Below, one piece after another: positions 25,761 through 34,635 of a stretch of DNA of 64,000 nt. Location of the stretch: contig DAINDF010000004.1 of NCBI GenBank assembly GCA_036732005.1, positions 124,001 through 188,000 of the forward strand, read 5' to 3'. The stretch comes from UBA1926 sp036732005 (GTDB taxonomy: Bacteria; Planctomycetota; Phycisphaerae; Phycisphaerales; UBA1924). Both the position numbers and the translations under genes were made by a program. The notes beneath the pieces are model-generated. The model did not search any database and was not told where the DNA came from. It worked only from the letters and a program-made list of their open reading frames with translations. How positions within the stretch are numbered: the stretch's first letter is position 1; each line of letters begins with the position of its first letter.

Positions 25761-26204
25761 CGTGCGTTCTCCGGTTGAGCGCGAGGACGCACGGACGGCA
25801 CCCACCCGCGCGGCTTGACCAGCGCCGCGTGAGCGGTGTACGTAGAAGGAACACCTCCAATCGGTCGGCGGTCAGGATTGCCTTCTCTGGACCGCCGGCC
25901 CCATGCCTCCCCGCGAGTTGCGGTTCCTCCCAGCAACACACGCCAGCCGTCAGCCCGCAAGCGAGTTCTGCCGCTGTTCGCTCGTGGCTCTGTGGCCACC
26001 GCGCCCTGTGGTGCGGAAGCCCTGTGGCCTCCGGCCCCGATGCTCCCGCCTGTGTGCGTTTTTCCCTTGCCAGCCGCGACACGGTTCGGGCACGATCGCC
26101 ACGGGCCCACCGGGCACCGAGGCCAGAGCGCCAACGGACCCGGAGGCACGCGGGCGCGAGGGCCCGCGGGCCACAATGACAACCGAGAGCCCGATGGAGG
26201 GAGA
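25761..26204. other. divergent intergenic region with three 16-base iteron-like repeats
   Basis: This gap of 444 bases between the Rep-like gene and parA has no gene. Three consecutive 16-base units start at 25990, 26006 and 26022, each beginning CTGTGG and ending in CC. Their position beside a Rep-like gene and parA would suit an origin or ParA-operator, but three loose repeats are weak evidence. Confidence 0.35.
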
Positions 26205-27077
26205 GTGGTACATTCAGCGCATGAGTCCCGCGTGATCTGCGTGGGCAACCAGAAGGGCGGCGTCGGCAAGACGACGACCTGTGTGCAGCTCGCCGCCGCG
26301 TTCGCCGAGCGCGGAGCGCTGTGCCTGATCATCGACCTGGACATGACCGCGGGGGCGACGAAGCTGTTGCGGGCGCCCACGCAGGGGTGGAACGACTCGT
26401 TCGACCTGATCACCGGGACCGAGTCGGCCTTCGACGTGGTGATCGACAACGACGACCCCGAGGTAAAGCTCCCGCGCAACCTCCACCTCGTCCCCGGTTC
26501 GTCCCGGCTCCGCGACCTCGACCAGTACCTCTTCATGCACGAGTGGATCGTGCACCAGGACATGCTGCTGGCGCCACTCGTGCAGCTCCGGGAGCGATAC
26601 GACTACATCTTCCTCGACACCCCTCCGCAGAGCACCAAGACCACCGTGCCGGCGCTAAAGGCCTCCGACTTCGTCATCCTGAGCACCATGCCCGACCGCC
26701 TCGCCATCGAGGCGCTCCACGATGCGCTCCGGCAGATCCAGACCGCGAAGGCCGGCCCGCACCCGCACCTCGCGCTGCTCGGCGTGCTGGTGCACGCCGT
26801 GCCAAGTCCCCAGACCCGGCTCGCGCGAGGATTGCTCAAGGCGCTCTCAGGCCTGCCCGATATCGCTCCCGGCATGCCCGTCAAGTTCGCGACCGACATC
26901 GTCCGCACTGTCGTCCTGCAGGAGGCCATGCAGGCGGGCAAGACCATCTTCGACTACGCGCCCGACCACAGCGCCGCGAAGCAGTATGTCGCGCTCGCCG
27001 ATGAGGTGGCGAACCGCATTCAAGCGCTGGCCTCCGTGCGTGAGCCCGAACCAGCCGCGGTGACGGCCAATGCCTAG
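26205..27077 (+). CDS. parA: ParA-type partition ATPase
   Basis: This 290-residue ATPase is of the ParA/MinD group and moves or segregates DNA with a ParB partner. It has the deviant Walker A GNQKGGVGKTT near residues 13-23, Walker A' LIIDLDMTAG, and Walker B YIFLDTPPQ. The N-terminal region is short, without the helix-turn-helix of large plasmid ParA. The frame is open upstream for another 120 low-complexity codons. The GTG at 26205 follows a GGAGGG ribosome site and was chosen, with GTG 26232 as the alternative. It overlaps the next gene by 8 bases. Confidence 0.85.
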   Translation: MVHSAHESRVICVGNQKGGVGKTTTCVQLAAAFAERGALCLIIDLDMTAGATKLLRAPTQGWNDSFDLITGTESAFDVVIDNDDPEVKLPRNLHLVPGSSRLRDLDQYLFMHEWIVHQDMLLAPLVQLRERYDYIFLDTPPQSTKTTVPALKASDFVILSTMPDRLAIEALHDALRQIQTAKAGPHPHLALLGVLVHAVPSPQTRLARGLLKALSGLPDIAPGMPVKFATDIVRTVVLQEAMQAGKTIFDYAPDHSAAKQYVALADEVANRIQALASVREPEPAAVTANA

Positions 27078-27516
27078 ACGACGCTTCGACGAGGACCCAT
27101 ACGACCCTGTGGCGGCGGACCTAGCCCGCGACGTGGCGCTCGCCACCGCACCGGCTGCAAACGGCTCGGCGACGCCGGCGCCCGCACTCGATCCAAACCG
27201 TCACGTGAAGCCGGTGCGAGCGCTGGGGGAGGGAACCATCAAGCGCTACCGCGTCACCGACGAGGAGGACTACGAGCTGAAGCGGCTGCTCCTCCGCCTC
27301 CAGGAATCGTCGAGCACCAAGGTCAGCCTCGCGATACTGAATCGCGTGAGCAACACGCTCTTGCTGCGCGCCGTCGATGAGCTGCTCCGCGAGATCCGCG
27401 ACGCGGCTCCGCTCCGGCAGCCATCGAACAACGACCCGCTCGCCTACGCCGACTTCGAGGAGACGTGGGTGAGGATCGTCGAACGCGCCGTCCGTCGCCG
27501 CGGCGCGAAACCCTGA
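27070..27516 (+). CDS. small ParA-linked protein, uncharacterised
   Basis: This 148-residue protein is translated from an ATG overlapping the end of parA. The first half is acidic and Ala/Pro-rich. The second half (YELKRLLLRLQESSSTKVSL, then LLLRAVDELLREIRD) is helical and could be a DNA-binding or dimerisation unit, as in small centromere-binding partners of ParA. I do not recognise the family. Position suggests it works with ParA, which would explain why the true parB-like gene is elsewhere. Confidence 0.6.
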   Translation: MPRRRFDEDPYDPVAADLARDVALATAPAANGSATPAPALDPNRHVKPVRALGEGTIKRYRVTDEEDYELKRLLLRLQESSSTKVSLAILNRVSNTLLLRAVDELLREIRDAAPLRQPSNNDPLAYADFEETWVRIVERAVRRRGAKP

Positions 27517-27650
27517 GCGCCGGCGGGGACATCGGGCGAGTCTCGGCAGTGCGGCCCATCGGTTCCAGCCGCGGAGGGCGCTCGACGCCCTCGTGACTGC
27601 CGGGAACTTCGCCCTGTACAACGCCCGCCCTCGCATGGCATGCTCGCGTC

Positions 27651-27953
27651 ATGCACCTTCAACTCGTCATCGACCCGACGCCCGAATGGATCATCGGTGA
27701 GGACGCCGCGAGTGGCGATGCCTGGCTCGTGCACACGCGGTTGCCCCGCTTCACGGCCCGCGTCTGCCATTGCTCCGTCGTGACCGACGGCAGACCATCG
27801 ATCCGTCTCTCTTGCGGGCTCACACTCGCCGACCTCCGCTGGCTCAGCCCGCCCAGCCGTCAGACCGGCCCTGATGAACTCTTCGTTCGGGCGGACCGGG
27901 TGCTCGGCGACTGGCTCCAGCGCCACATCACGAGAGCCTCACGGGCAGCCTGA
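27651..27953 (+). CDS. hypothetical protein
   Basis: This 100-residue frame has no recognised domain. Its composition is protein-like and it has an ordered start (MHLQLVIDPTPEWIIGEDAA). It lies 134 bases after the ParA-linked gene in the same direction. Nothing in it indicates a function, and it could be a chance frame. Confidence 0.4.
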   Translation: MHLQLVIDPTPEWIIGEDAASGDAWLVHTRLPRFTARVCHCSVVTDGRPSIRLSCGLTLADLRWLSPPSRQTGPDELFVRADRVLGDWLQRHITRASRAA

Positions 27954-28428
27954 CAGCGCACGTCGCGTTCGGATTCGCAGGGCCGTGCGAATCCACAGCA
28001 CTGGCGCCCCTCCGACTCAGACCGTCCGACACATGAAGTGAGTGCAGACTCGGGCCTCGCCGTCGGGGCCCCCTGCCCGCGAAACCCCGACGACGATGCC
28101 GAGCCGACACGCACACCGCCCCGCCCACGGGCTCAGACAAGTCTCGCCCTCCCACCGCTGTCGGTGAGCGAGGCTCCGACGCTGCCGCCCCACCCCAAAG
28201 GCCGCGCCAAGCCCTCCGAAGACTCCGGGCTTGTCACGTCCTTTGCCTCCGGCTCCTTCTCCCCGCGTCTCCGCCGCCGCTCGTGTCTCTTGGAGGACGA
28301 CCTCTCACCGCCGGGGGCGGGTGAGAGGTGAGAGGTCGTCCTCAAAAAGCGGAGGGGTCCGCTTTGCGAGGCATGGAGACAACCCGGGCGGAGGCAGTCC
28401 CGTCCGGCCACATTGGAGAGACGAAGAC
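27954..28428. other. intergenic region with a 17-bp perfect inverted repeat
   Basis: No gene is supported in this 475-base gap. It contains a hairpin with 17-base arms (28293-28309 and 28327-28343, GAGGACGACCTCTCACC and its complement) and a 17-base loop. The loop and right arm also overlap a short GGTGAGA direct repeat. An AAAAAG tract follows the right arm. It may be a strong regulatory or termination hairpin ahead of the next small operon. Confidence 0.6.
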
Positions 28429-28671
28429 ATGGACATCTTGTGCACACGATGCGGGGAACCGTGGTCCATTGACCACGTGCTCCACGATGAACCCGACGGG
28501 TTCGAGCGCGAAGGCGGGCTCATCACCAAGTGCCCCGCATGCAGGAACGGACGGCCGCGGCTGAGCACGGCGGACCGGGAGCGGCTGCAACTCGCGGCCG
28601 AGCTCGCGCGCCTGCTCGGCGACGACGTGGACGCGCTCGCGTGCGAACTCGAAGACCTTGACCTTGTGTGA
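28429..28671 (+). CDS. small zinc-ribbon protein
   Basis: This 80-residue protein has CTRC near the N-terminus (residues 5-8) and CPAC at about residue 36, the two knuckles of a zinc ribbon, followed by an acidic helical tail. Such small proteins are common on integrative elements but have no set function. It begins a run of three same-strand genes (zinc ribbon, DUF2958, methylase) separated by GC hairpins. The ATG at 28429 is chosen over longer frames because it begins the ribbon. Confidence 0.6.
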   Translation: MDILCTRCGEPWSIDHVLHDEPDGFEREGGLITKCPACRNGRPRLSTADRERLQLAAELARLLGDDVDALACELEDLDLV

Positions 28672-28691
28672 ACACCCGCCCGGGCGGGTGT
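28672..28691. terminator. 20-base perfect palindrome between cistrons
   Basis: ACACCCGCCCGGGCGGGTGT begins directly after the zinc-ribbon stop and can form a strong stem in RNA. It is followed by CTCTAC and the next start, not by a T tract. It may attenuate or stabilise the transcript; a similar hairpin precedes the methylase gene. Confidence 0.5.
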
Positions 28692-28719
28692 GCCCGGGCG
28701 CTCTACTTGAGACTGAACG

Positions 28720-29007
28720 ATGAGACTCTTGACCCAGGAGCTTCGACGCAAGCTCCCGCAGTTGTACACCACCGAGCACGAGAAGGACCCCGTCGCGGTG
28801 GTGAAGTTCTTCACCCCGTGGACGGACTGGACGTGGTACGCCGTCGAGTTTGACGGCGAAGACCTGTTCTTCGGGCTCGTGCACGGCTTCGAGAAGGAGA
28901 TGGGCTACTTCAGCCTGGCCGAACTCGAAGCGTTGCGGGGACCCGCGGGCCTGACCGTCGAGCGGGACCGCTACTTCGAGCCCACGCGCGTCAGCGAACT
29001 CGGCTGA
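28720..29007 (+). CDS. DUF2958 domain protein
   Basis: This 95-residue protein is a full-length DUF2958 member. It shows LLTQELRRKLPQLYTTE at the start, then VVKFFTPWTDWTWYAVEFDG and DLFFGLVHGFEKEMGYFSL. The family is widespread on conjugative elements and phages and has no known activity. It follows the zinc-ribbon gene by 48 bases containing a palindrome, and precedes the methylase by 53 bases. Confidence 0.85.
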   Translation: MRLLTQELRRKLPQLYTTEHEKDPVAVVKFFTPWTDWTWYAVEFDGEDLFFGLVHGFEKEMGYFSLAELEALRGPAGLTVERDRYFEPTRVSELG

Positions 29008-29015
29008 ACCAACGC

Positions 29016-29038
29016 CCCGCCGGGTGCAGCCCGGCGGG
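29016..29038. terminator. CCCGCCGGG hairpin between cistrons
   Basis: Nine-base arms CCCGCCGGG and CCCGGCGGG flank a TGCAG loop, 9 bases after the DUF2958 stop. Like the palindrome at 28672 it is followed by CTCTACC and then the next ATG, so the two spacers share a design. Confidence 0.5.
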
Positions 29039-29060
29039 CCTCTACCAGAGTGACACAGAC

Positions 29061-29741
29061 ATGACGACATCAACGCGGGCCAGTGGCCCGCAGGCAGCAA
29101 CCGAGCCGGGCCGGCTCTCGACTTCGGTCATCTCCATCCCCCAGCGGAACAATCGGTGGGGCGATGCTCGGTACCGGGGAAACTGTGACGGAACTCTCTT
29201 CCGCGAGCTGCTCCTCCGTTACCGGCCGCGGCGGGTACTGGACCCCATGGTGGGCTCGGGGACGACCCGGGACGTGGTCCGCGACCTGGTCGCCGAAGGC
29301 TGGACCGGGCTGCACTTCACCGGCGCCGACCTCCGCACCGGCTCAGACATCCTCGCCGACTGGCACGACGAGCCCTTCGACCTCGTTTGGGTGCATCCTC
29401 CCTACTGGGACATCGTCCGCTACAGCGAGGACCCGGCCGACCTGAGCAGCCTCGACTCGTGGGACGAGTTCCGCGCCGCCCTCTCGCTGGCGCTCCAGCG
29501 TTGCCACGAGTGGGTCGCACCGGGAGGCCGGCTCGCCGTGCTCATTGGTGACGTGCGGAAGAAGGGCAGGTACTACCCCCTCATCCGCGAGGTGCTGAAC
29601 CTCGACGGCAAGGTCGGGGAACTCCGCTCCGTCATCGTCAAGCTCCAGCACAACTGCACATCCGACGCGAAGACCTACGCCCGGATGGAGGATGTTCGCA
29701 TCGCCCACGAGTACTGCGCCATCTTCAAGCGGGCCGCCTAA
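29061..29741 (+). CDS. orphan N4/N6 DNA methyltransferase
   Basis: This 226-residue SAM-dependent methylase methylates DNA on an exocyclic amino group. The SAM-binding motif I is VLDPMVGSGTT (residues about 58-68). The catalytic motif IV is HPPYWD, a variant of DPPY, at about residue 113. It lacks a clear target-recognition domain, and no endonuclease is adjacent, so it is probably an orphan methylase protecting the element or regulating it. Length is short for the family. The HPPY variant is seen in other element-borne methylases. Confidence 0.82.
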   Translation: MTTSTRASGPQAATEPGRLSTSVISIPQRNNRWGDARYRGNCDGTLFRELLLRYRPRRVLDPMVGSGTTRDVVRDLVAEGWTGLHFTGADLRTGSDILADWHDEPFDLVWVHPPYWDIVRYSEDPADLSSLDSWDEFRAALSLALQRCHEWVAPGGRLAVLIGDVRKKGRYYPLIREVLNLDGKVGELRSVIVKLQHNCTSDAKTYARMEDVRIAHEYCAIFKRAA

Positions 29742-29754
29742 GCGCGCCGCCCCT

Positions 29755-29798
29755 GCCATGCACGCCCCCTGACCATCGTCCATGGAGGCGTGCATGGC
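29755..29798. terminator. 12-bp inverted repeat after the methylase gene
   Basis: GCCATGCACGCC (29755-29766) and GGCGTGCATGGC (29787-29798) are perfect complements separated by 20 bases, starting 14 bases after the methylase stop. The stem could terminate the operon or act as an operator; no T tract follows. Confidence 0.5.
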
Positions 29799-29913
29799 TT
29801 CCATCCCGCATTTTCTCCAAGAAATGGAGCCGTTTCGGACCAAAACACTGTACCAACTGGCAACGTGCCCAGGACGGGCTTGCGAGGGGTGAATCCGCTA
29901 TGCTCTCCGCTCC

Positions 29914-30552
29914 ATGCCGACCCCGACCCCCACCCTGACCGACCGGGACCGCGAGCTGGTGGACATGCTCGCCCGACGGGTCCGGGTGTGCGCCTTGGAC
30001 CAGGTCGCCCGGCGGTTCTGGTCCGGGTCGAGCCAGGCCGAACGGCTGGCGCGAGCCCGCCTCGCCACGCTGCGGGATGCCGGGCTCGTGACGGTGACGG
30101 AGCGCCCCGCCCGCCCCATGATCCCCGTCGAGGCTCCGCTCGTCATCTGGCGGCCGCACCGGCCCGCACCGGACTTCGCGGGGGTATCTCGGCGCCTCGC
30201 CGACCGCTGGCCCGACGCGGTCCATAGGACCCCTTGCGTCTGCGCCGCCGAGGGCGCACAGGGCGTCGCCGGTGTCCGGCCCGCCGCGCCACCCGCGGAC
30301 TCCGAAGTCTCCCACGACCTGCACGTCACCGAGGTGTACTTCCGGATGCTCGACGAGCTTCCGACGCGGGCCTCGACCTGGACCCTGGAGACGCACCTGC
30401 CCAAGGGACAGGGCGTGAAGGTCCCCGACGCCGTCGTCCGGGACGGCCTCGACCGCACCGCCATCGAGTTCGGCGGGATCTACGACCGTCGGAAACTGGA
30501 GTCTTTCCACGACTACTGCCGCCAGCAGCGGATGGGATACGAACTGTGGTGA
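29914..30552 (+). CDS. replication-relaxation-like winged-helix protein 1
   Basis: This 212-residue protein starts with LTDRDRELVDMLARRVRVCALDQ, then RRFWSGSSQAERLARARLAT, the layout of the replication-relaxation family found beside TraD/TraG ATPases in conjugative elements. The first part (residues 8-70) is a winged helix; the C-terminal part (IEFGGIYDRRKLESFHDYC) resembles a nuclease-like or protein-binding fold. It overlaps the next gene by 4 bases. A role in DNA processing before transfer is inferred from family and position only. Confidence 0.6.
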   Translation: MPTPTPTLTDRDRELVDMLARRVRVCALDQVARRFWSGSSQAERLARARLATLRDAGLVTVTERPARPMIPVEAPLVIWRPHRPAPDFAGVSRRLADRWPDAVHRTPCVCAAEGAQGVAGVRPAAPPADSEVSHDLHVTEVYFRMLDELPTRASTWTLETHLPKGQGVKVPDAVVRDGLDRTAIEFGGIYDRRKLESFHDYCRQQRMGYELW

Positions 30553-31250
30553 ACGCCGGCCTCCAGCCCCGGGACGAGCGGATCCTCGACCACATCGGGA
30601 GGCACTCGTTCACGCTCCGGGCCGTGCTCGACCGCGCCTTCTTCCCGCCCGGCAGCTCGGGGTCGGGCAACGTGGTGGACCGGCTGTTGGCCTCGGGGTT
30701 CATCCGGGCCCGCGAGGGCGTTCTCCCGCAGGGACTCCGGCTGTACCAGCTCACGGCCAAGGGAGCCGCCGGCCGCTTCCCCATCAGCCGCACCCGGATG
30801 CCCGGGCCGCAGGCGTTCCGGGCGAGCATGTGCTCGCTCTGGTTCTGCCACATGCTCGGGCCGCAGCGGCACCGCATCGAGAGCTGGGAACTGGAACAGG
30901 TCATGAAACGCAAGCCGCCGGCGGGCGTGCATTGCACATCCCTCGACGACCCGCCGGTCGTGTACCGCATCCGCCCCGTCGGCGGGAGCACAGAGCCCCC
31001 CAGCGTGCTCTTCGATTTGCGCGACACCATCAAGGTGTTCCTGTCCGACAAGTCTCTAAAGATCTGGCTCGACGCCAGGCTGTACGCCTTCGCCGTGCTC
31101 GCCGAGAAGCAGCAGGTCGCGCGCATCCGTCATGCGATCGACCGTTCGGAGATCCGCAAATACGCTGACATCCACATCGAGGCCGTGCCGTGGTTGCACG
31201 ACATTGGAGAAGCCATCCGTGACCACCGAATACCTGAAGGGACCGAGTAA
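30549..31250 (+). CDS. replication-relaxation-like winged-helix protein 2
   Basis: This 233-residue protein starts at a GTG (GTGA overlap) with VNAGLQPRDERILDHIGRHS and a winged helix over residues 8-75 (VVDRLLASGFIRAREG). The C-terminal half contains an isolated helix-rich region with SDKSLKIWLDARLYAFAVL. Its opening resembles the previous protein, so the two are probably distant paralogues. It overlaps the coupling-protein gene by 32 bases, making a tightly coupled transfer operon. Confidence 0.58.
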   Translation: MNAGLQPRDERILDHIGRHSFTLRAVLDRAFFPPGSSGSGNVVDRLLASGFIRAREGVLPQGLRLYQLTAKGAAGRFPISRTRMPGPQAFRASMCSLWFCHMLGPQRHRIESWELEQVMKRKPPAGVHCTSLDDPPVVYRIRPVGGSTEPPSVLFDLRDTIKVFLSDKSLKIWLDARLYAFAVLAEKQQVARIRHAIDRSEIRKYADIHIEAVPWLHDIGEAIRDHRIPEGTE

Positions 31251-33993
31251 CTCCTACGGCACGCTCGGCGGCGTCGAGGTCGAACGCCAGCCGGTGATCT
31301 ACGGGCCGACCTCCACCGCGGAGGTCAATCGCGCGCGCCTCCCCGCCAAGAAGTTCCTGGAGCAGATGGAGCTGGCGTACCGCGAGCAGTTCTACACGGA
31401 CGACCAACTCGCGCAGGTCGTGGACCAGCGGCTCCGCCTCGTGTACCTCGGGAGCCTCGCGATCACCTTCCTGCTCGCCCTGCTCGCGACCGTCATCCCG
31501 ATGGACTTCGCCGTCTACGGCGCCGGCCTCCTCGCGTTCCTCCTCGGGCTCAACGGCATCGTCAAGCGAGGCGTCAGCACGCAGCGGCTGGTCTTCCTCG
31601 TTGTCGTGCCGCCGCTGTTCGTCTTGTTCGGAAGTTTCATCGTGATGCTGATGAGCATGCGGTTCATCGGGACGATCGTCCTCGCCGTCACCACCCTCGT
31701 GTTCTACCAGTTTCACGGCGCCCGCCCATTCCGGTTCTACAGCGACTGGCTCCACGCGGCTCCCCGCATCCGGCCCGAGACGCGCCGCGACCCGATCCGC
31801 GTCCCGACCAAGCCCGACATGCTCCTGCTGGCAGGCATCCTCGCCATCGCCGTCATCGTTCCGATCTGGTCGCCCACGCTGGCCATCGCCGGGGTGCTTG
31901 GCCTCTCCATCTTCTTCGCCGGCGAGTTCTTCCGGCCACGCAAGATCCTCAGCCGTCTGCGCACCGTGTTCGGCCAGTACCTGACCTACGGCGAGGGCTC
32001 CACGTCCGCCCCGGGCGTGTGGATGCCCGGCGCATCCATCGTCGCCCGCTCCTTCAATACGTGGCGGCTGACGCTCCCGCTCTGTCTCACGCTGGCGACC
32101 GGACTCCACCTGTTCGCGCCTTGGGACGTGCTGCGGTGGTCACTGGGGCCCGAGGCTGGCGAGGGCGCGATGGACGCGCTCCTCAGCAGCCCGTTCGAGT
32201 GGATCTTCGCGGCGCTCGCCTCGTTCGGCCGCGGCGAGGTGCGGTGGCTATGGCTGTTCCCGGTGGCGGTCGTGCTGTCGGGTATCACGCCGCTCCTGGT
32301 GTTCGCCGCCATCTATCGATCGGCGCTATCGGGCGCGGACAACCTGAGGGAACGCATCAATGGGACGGGCCCGAACGCGATCGATTTCGACCCGTCGCGG
32401 TGTGAGTGGGACTGGTACCGCGACCGGATGGTGATGTCGCCTCAGGAGGCACCCGACCCGCTCGACCCCGGTAACGACGACCGCAAGGTCAGGGAGGCGG
32501 ACCACCTCTTCCTCGGCGTCGAACCCCACGCGCAGTTCCCTGTGCTGCTCGACAAGAAGGTTCTCTCCGAGCACGTGTACATCGTGGGCGACACGGGCAG
32601 CGGCAAGACCGCGCTCGGCATCATGCCCATCCTCATCCAGCTCCTCCGCGGCAACGCCGCGCCCGGATCAACGCCGGAGGCGCCGAAGCTCACCGAGCCC
32701 CCGCCGCTCGTCATCATCGACCTCAAGGGCGACCCGGCGCTCTTCCACACCGTCCGCGAGGAATCGCTCAGGCGGCGTCAGGCCGCCGGAATCACCGACG
32801 AGGCGGACCCACGGTACGCGTTCCGCTACTTCACGCCGAGCCCCCACCAGAGCTCCCACGTCTTCAACCCGTTCGACTCCATGAAGAGCGAGGTCCGCAC
32901 CGACATCCAGCTCTGCAACCTGCTCCTCGATTCCCTCAACCTGAACCACGGCGAGGGATACGGACGCTCCTACTACTCGCGCCGCAGCCGCATGCTGCTG
33001 TACCAGGCCCTCACGCACCGGGACGACCAGAGTGGCCGTCCCACCTCCATCGCCGAACTCAACGAGAAGCTCCAGCGATTCATGCGCGGCAAGGGCGACA
33101 TCGAGCACATCGAGGCGGAGTTCGCTTCGCAGCACGACACGTTCGAGCTGCTCGCGACCATCAGGACCCTCGCGGAGTATCCCCGGCTGGCCAACTCCAC
33201 TACCAACATCGACCGCTCCACCTGCATCTTTATGCCGGACGTGCTGGAGCACCGCCAGGTCGCCTACTTCTGGCTCCCGGCCGCCCTCGAATCGATCAGC
33301 GTCCGCGAGATCGCCAAGCTGGCGCTCTACTCCATGCTCACCGCCGCGATCGACCGTGGCTCGGACCCGAAGCGGTCGGCGAGGCAGGCGTACCTCGTGA
33401 TCGACGAGTTCCAGCGCATCGCCGGCGAGAACTTCAAGATTGTTCTGGAGCAGGCCCGCAGCTTCGGGATCTCGGCCATCCTCGCGAACCAGACCCAGCA
33501 GGACCTCCGAACGCCGGACGTCGACCTCCGCCCCACCGTCCATTCAAACACCCGCATGAAGATGTACTTCTCCGTCACGGACCCGAACGACGAGCGAGAG
33601 CTTTCCGAGGCCTCCGGCGAGGAGATCGCCGAGTTCGTGACCCGCACCCTCGGGGGAAGTAGCGGGGGCGGGACATACGCGTGGCAACAATCGCTGAAGC
33701 CCCGGCTGACGCGGAACGACATCATGTCCGCCTCCGACCATCCCAACGACCTAATCCTCAAGGTCAGCCGCGGCGCCGGCTATACCCAGTTCGCCGGCAT
33801 GCCCATGGTGGTCCGCACGACCTATGCCATGAGCGAGCCGGAGTACAAACAGCGCAAGCGTGAGCCCTGGCCCGAGGCTCCCGCCAAGCCGGCCGAAGAG
33901 GGGCCTTCGCTCCAGGAGCGCGAGCGGGTCAACCTTGCGGAGGTCGCCGACCTTACGAGCGCCATCCGTGCCTTGAGACCGGTGAAGACGTGA
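31219..33993 (+). CDS. VirD4/TraD-type coupling ATPase
   Basis: This 924-residue inner-membrane ATPase is expected to pump DNA in conjugation. The N-terminus has at least two groups of membrane helices (residues about 70-130 and 200-340). The motor domain follows with Walker A VGDTGSGKTALGIMPI near residue 455, and a Walker B-like VIIDLKGDP soon after. The TraM-recognition-like region has YLVIDEFQRIAGENFKIVLE and SILANQTQQDLRTP-like segments near residues 725-765. The GTG at 31219 is chosen because the earlier frame codons lie in the previous gene. I see no VirB4 or relaxase nearby, so how the system works is open. Confidence 0.83.
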   Translation: MTTEYLKGPSNSYGTLGGVEVERQPVIYGPTSTAEVNRARLPAKKFLEQMELAYREQFYTDDQLAQVVDQRLRLVYLGSLAITFLLALLATVIPMDFAVYGAGLLAFLLGLNGIVKRGVSTQRLVFLVVVPPLFVLFGSFIVMLMSMRFIGTIVLAVTTLVFYQFHGARPFRFYSDWLHAAPRIRPETRRDPIRVPTKPDMLLLAGILAIAVIVPIWSPTLAIAGVLGLSIFFAGEFFRPRKILSRLRTVFGQYLTYGEGSTSAPGVWMPGASIVARSFNTWRLTLPLCLTLATGLHLFAPWDVLRWSLGPEAGEGAMDALLSSPFEWIFAALASFGRGEVRWLWLFPVAVVLSGITPLLVFAAIYRSALSGADNLRERINGTGPNAIDFDPSRCEWDWYRDRMVMSPQEAPDPLDPGNDDRKVREADHLFLGVEPHAQFPVLLDKKVLSEHVYIVGDTGSGKTALGIMPILIQLLRGNAAPGSTPEAPKLTEPPPLVIIDLKGDPALFHTVREESLRRRQAAGITDEADPRYAFRYFTPSPHQSSHVFNPFDSMKSEVRTDIQLCNLLLDSLNLNHGEGYGRSYYSRRSRMLLYQALTHRDDQSGRPTSIAELNEKLQRFMRGKGDIEHIEAEFASQHDTFELLATIRTLAEYPRLANSTTNIDRSTCIFMPDVLEHRQVAYFWLPAALESISVREIAKLALYSMLTAAIDRGSDPKRSARQAYLVIDEFQRIAGENFKIVLEQARSFGISAILANQTQQDLRTPDVDLRPTVHSNTRMKMYFSVTDPNDERELSEASGEEIAEFVTRTLGGSSGGGTYAWQQSLKPRLTRNDIMSASDHPNDLILKVSRGAGYTQFAGMPMVVRTTYAMSEPEYKQRKREPWPEAPAKPAEEGPSLQERERVNLAEVADLTSAIRALRPVKT

Positions 33994-34622
33994 GCCAAAC
34001 CGAGGAACGGGCCCTGCTCGAACACATCGACCTCTACCGGCTCACGACCGTTGAGGCTGCGGCGTGTGCCGCGTGCGATGGCGACCGGCGCCGCGCCACG
34101 GGGGCGCTCGCATATCTCGTGCGGCGAGGGGAGCTGCATCGCTTCGGGCAGATCTACACGCACCGCGCGACCCCGCCTAAACCCCGTGACGCGTGGCGAG
34201 ACTTGGCTATCCTCTCCTACTGCTGCTTGGGCACTCCCCCGCAGCCATGCATCCCCAAGGAACGCCTCGTGGACGCATTCGGTCCCCACGCCAGTCGGCT
34301 GGGGCTCCGCCCACCCACTGCGCAAGCCTGCATCTTCGACCAAAACGACCGGCTTGCCAGGCTGTGGGTCGAACCGTACACGGAGGACCGCGCGGGCATG
34401 CCGCTGCAGAAGGTGCTCGCCGCCCTTCAACGAGCGGCACGAGACAAGAGCTTCCACCTCTGGGCGCACCTCGCGCTCACCGGGGAGTTTGGGCTGCTCG
34501 TGCTCTGTCGGAGTCGAGGACGAGCCGATGAACTCGCCCGCTGGCTCGGCAGAGTCCCGCTGAGCGCCATCGCGGGCAGCACCACTGTCGAAGTTCCCGT
34601 GGCGACCGCCGCAATCCCGTGA
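33990..34622 (+). CDS. uncharacterised protein of the transfer operon
   Basis: This 210-residue protein starts at a GTG overlapping the coupling-protein stop. It has a helical N-terminus (LLEHIDLYRLTTVEAAACAA, then YLVRRGELHRFGQIYTHR) like a winged helix. The centre is a mixed region, and the end is a beta-alpha-beta unit (GEFGLLVLCRSRGRADELAR). I do not recognise the family, but similarity to the first two winged-helix proteins and the overlap suggest it belongs to the same DNA-handling complex. Confidence 0.6.
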   Translation: MSQTEERALLEHIDLYRLTTVEAAACAACDGDRRRATGALAYLVRRGELHRFGQIYTHRATPPKPRDAWRDLAILSYCCLGTPPQPCIPKERLVDAFGPHASRLGLRPPTAQACIFDQNDRLARLWVEPYTEDRAGMPLQKVLAALQRAARDKSFHLWAHLALTGEFGLLVLCRSRGRADELARWLGRVPLSAIAGSTTVEVPVATAAIP

Positions 34623-34635
34623 CTCCAAAAAGGAC

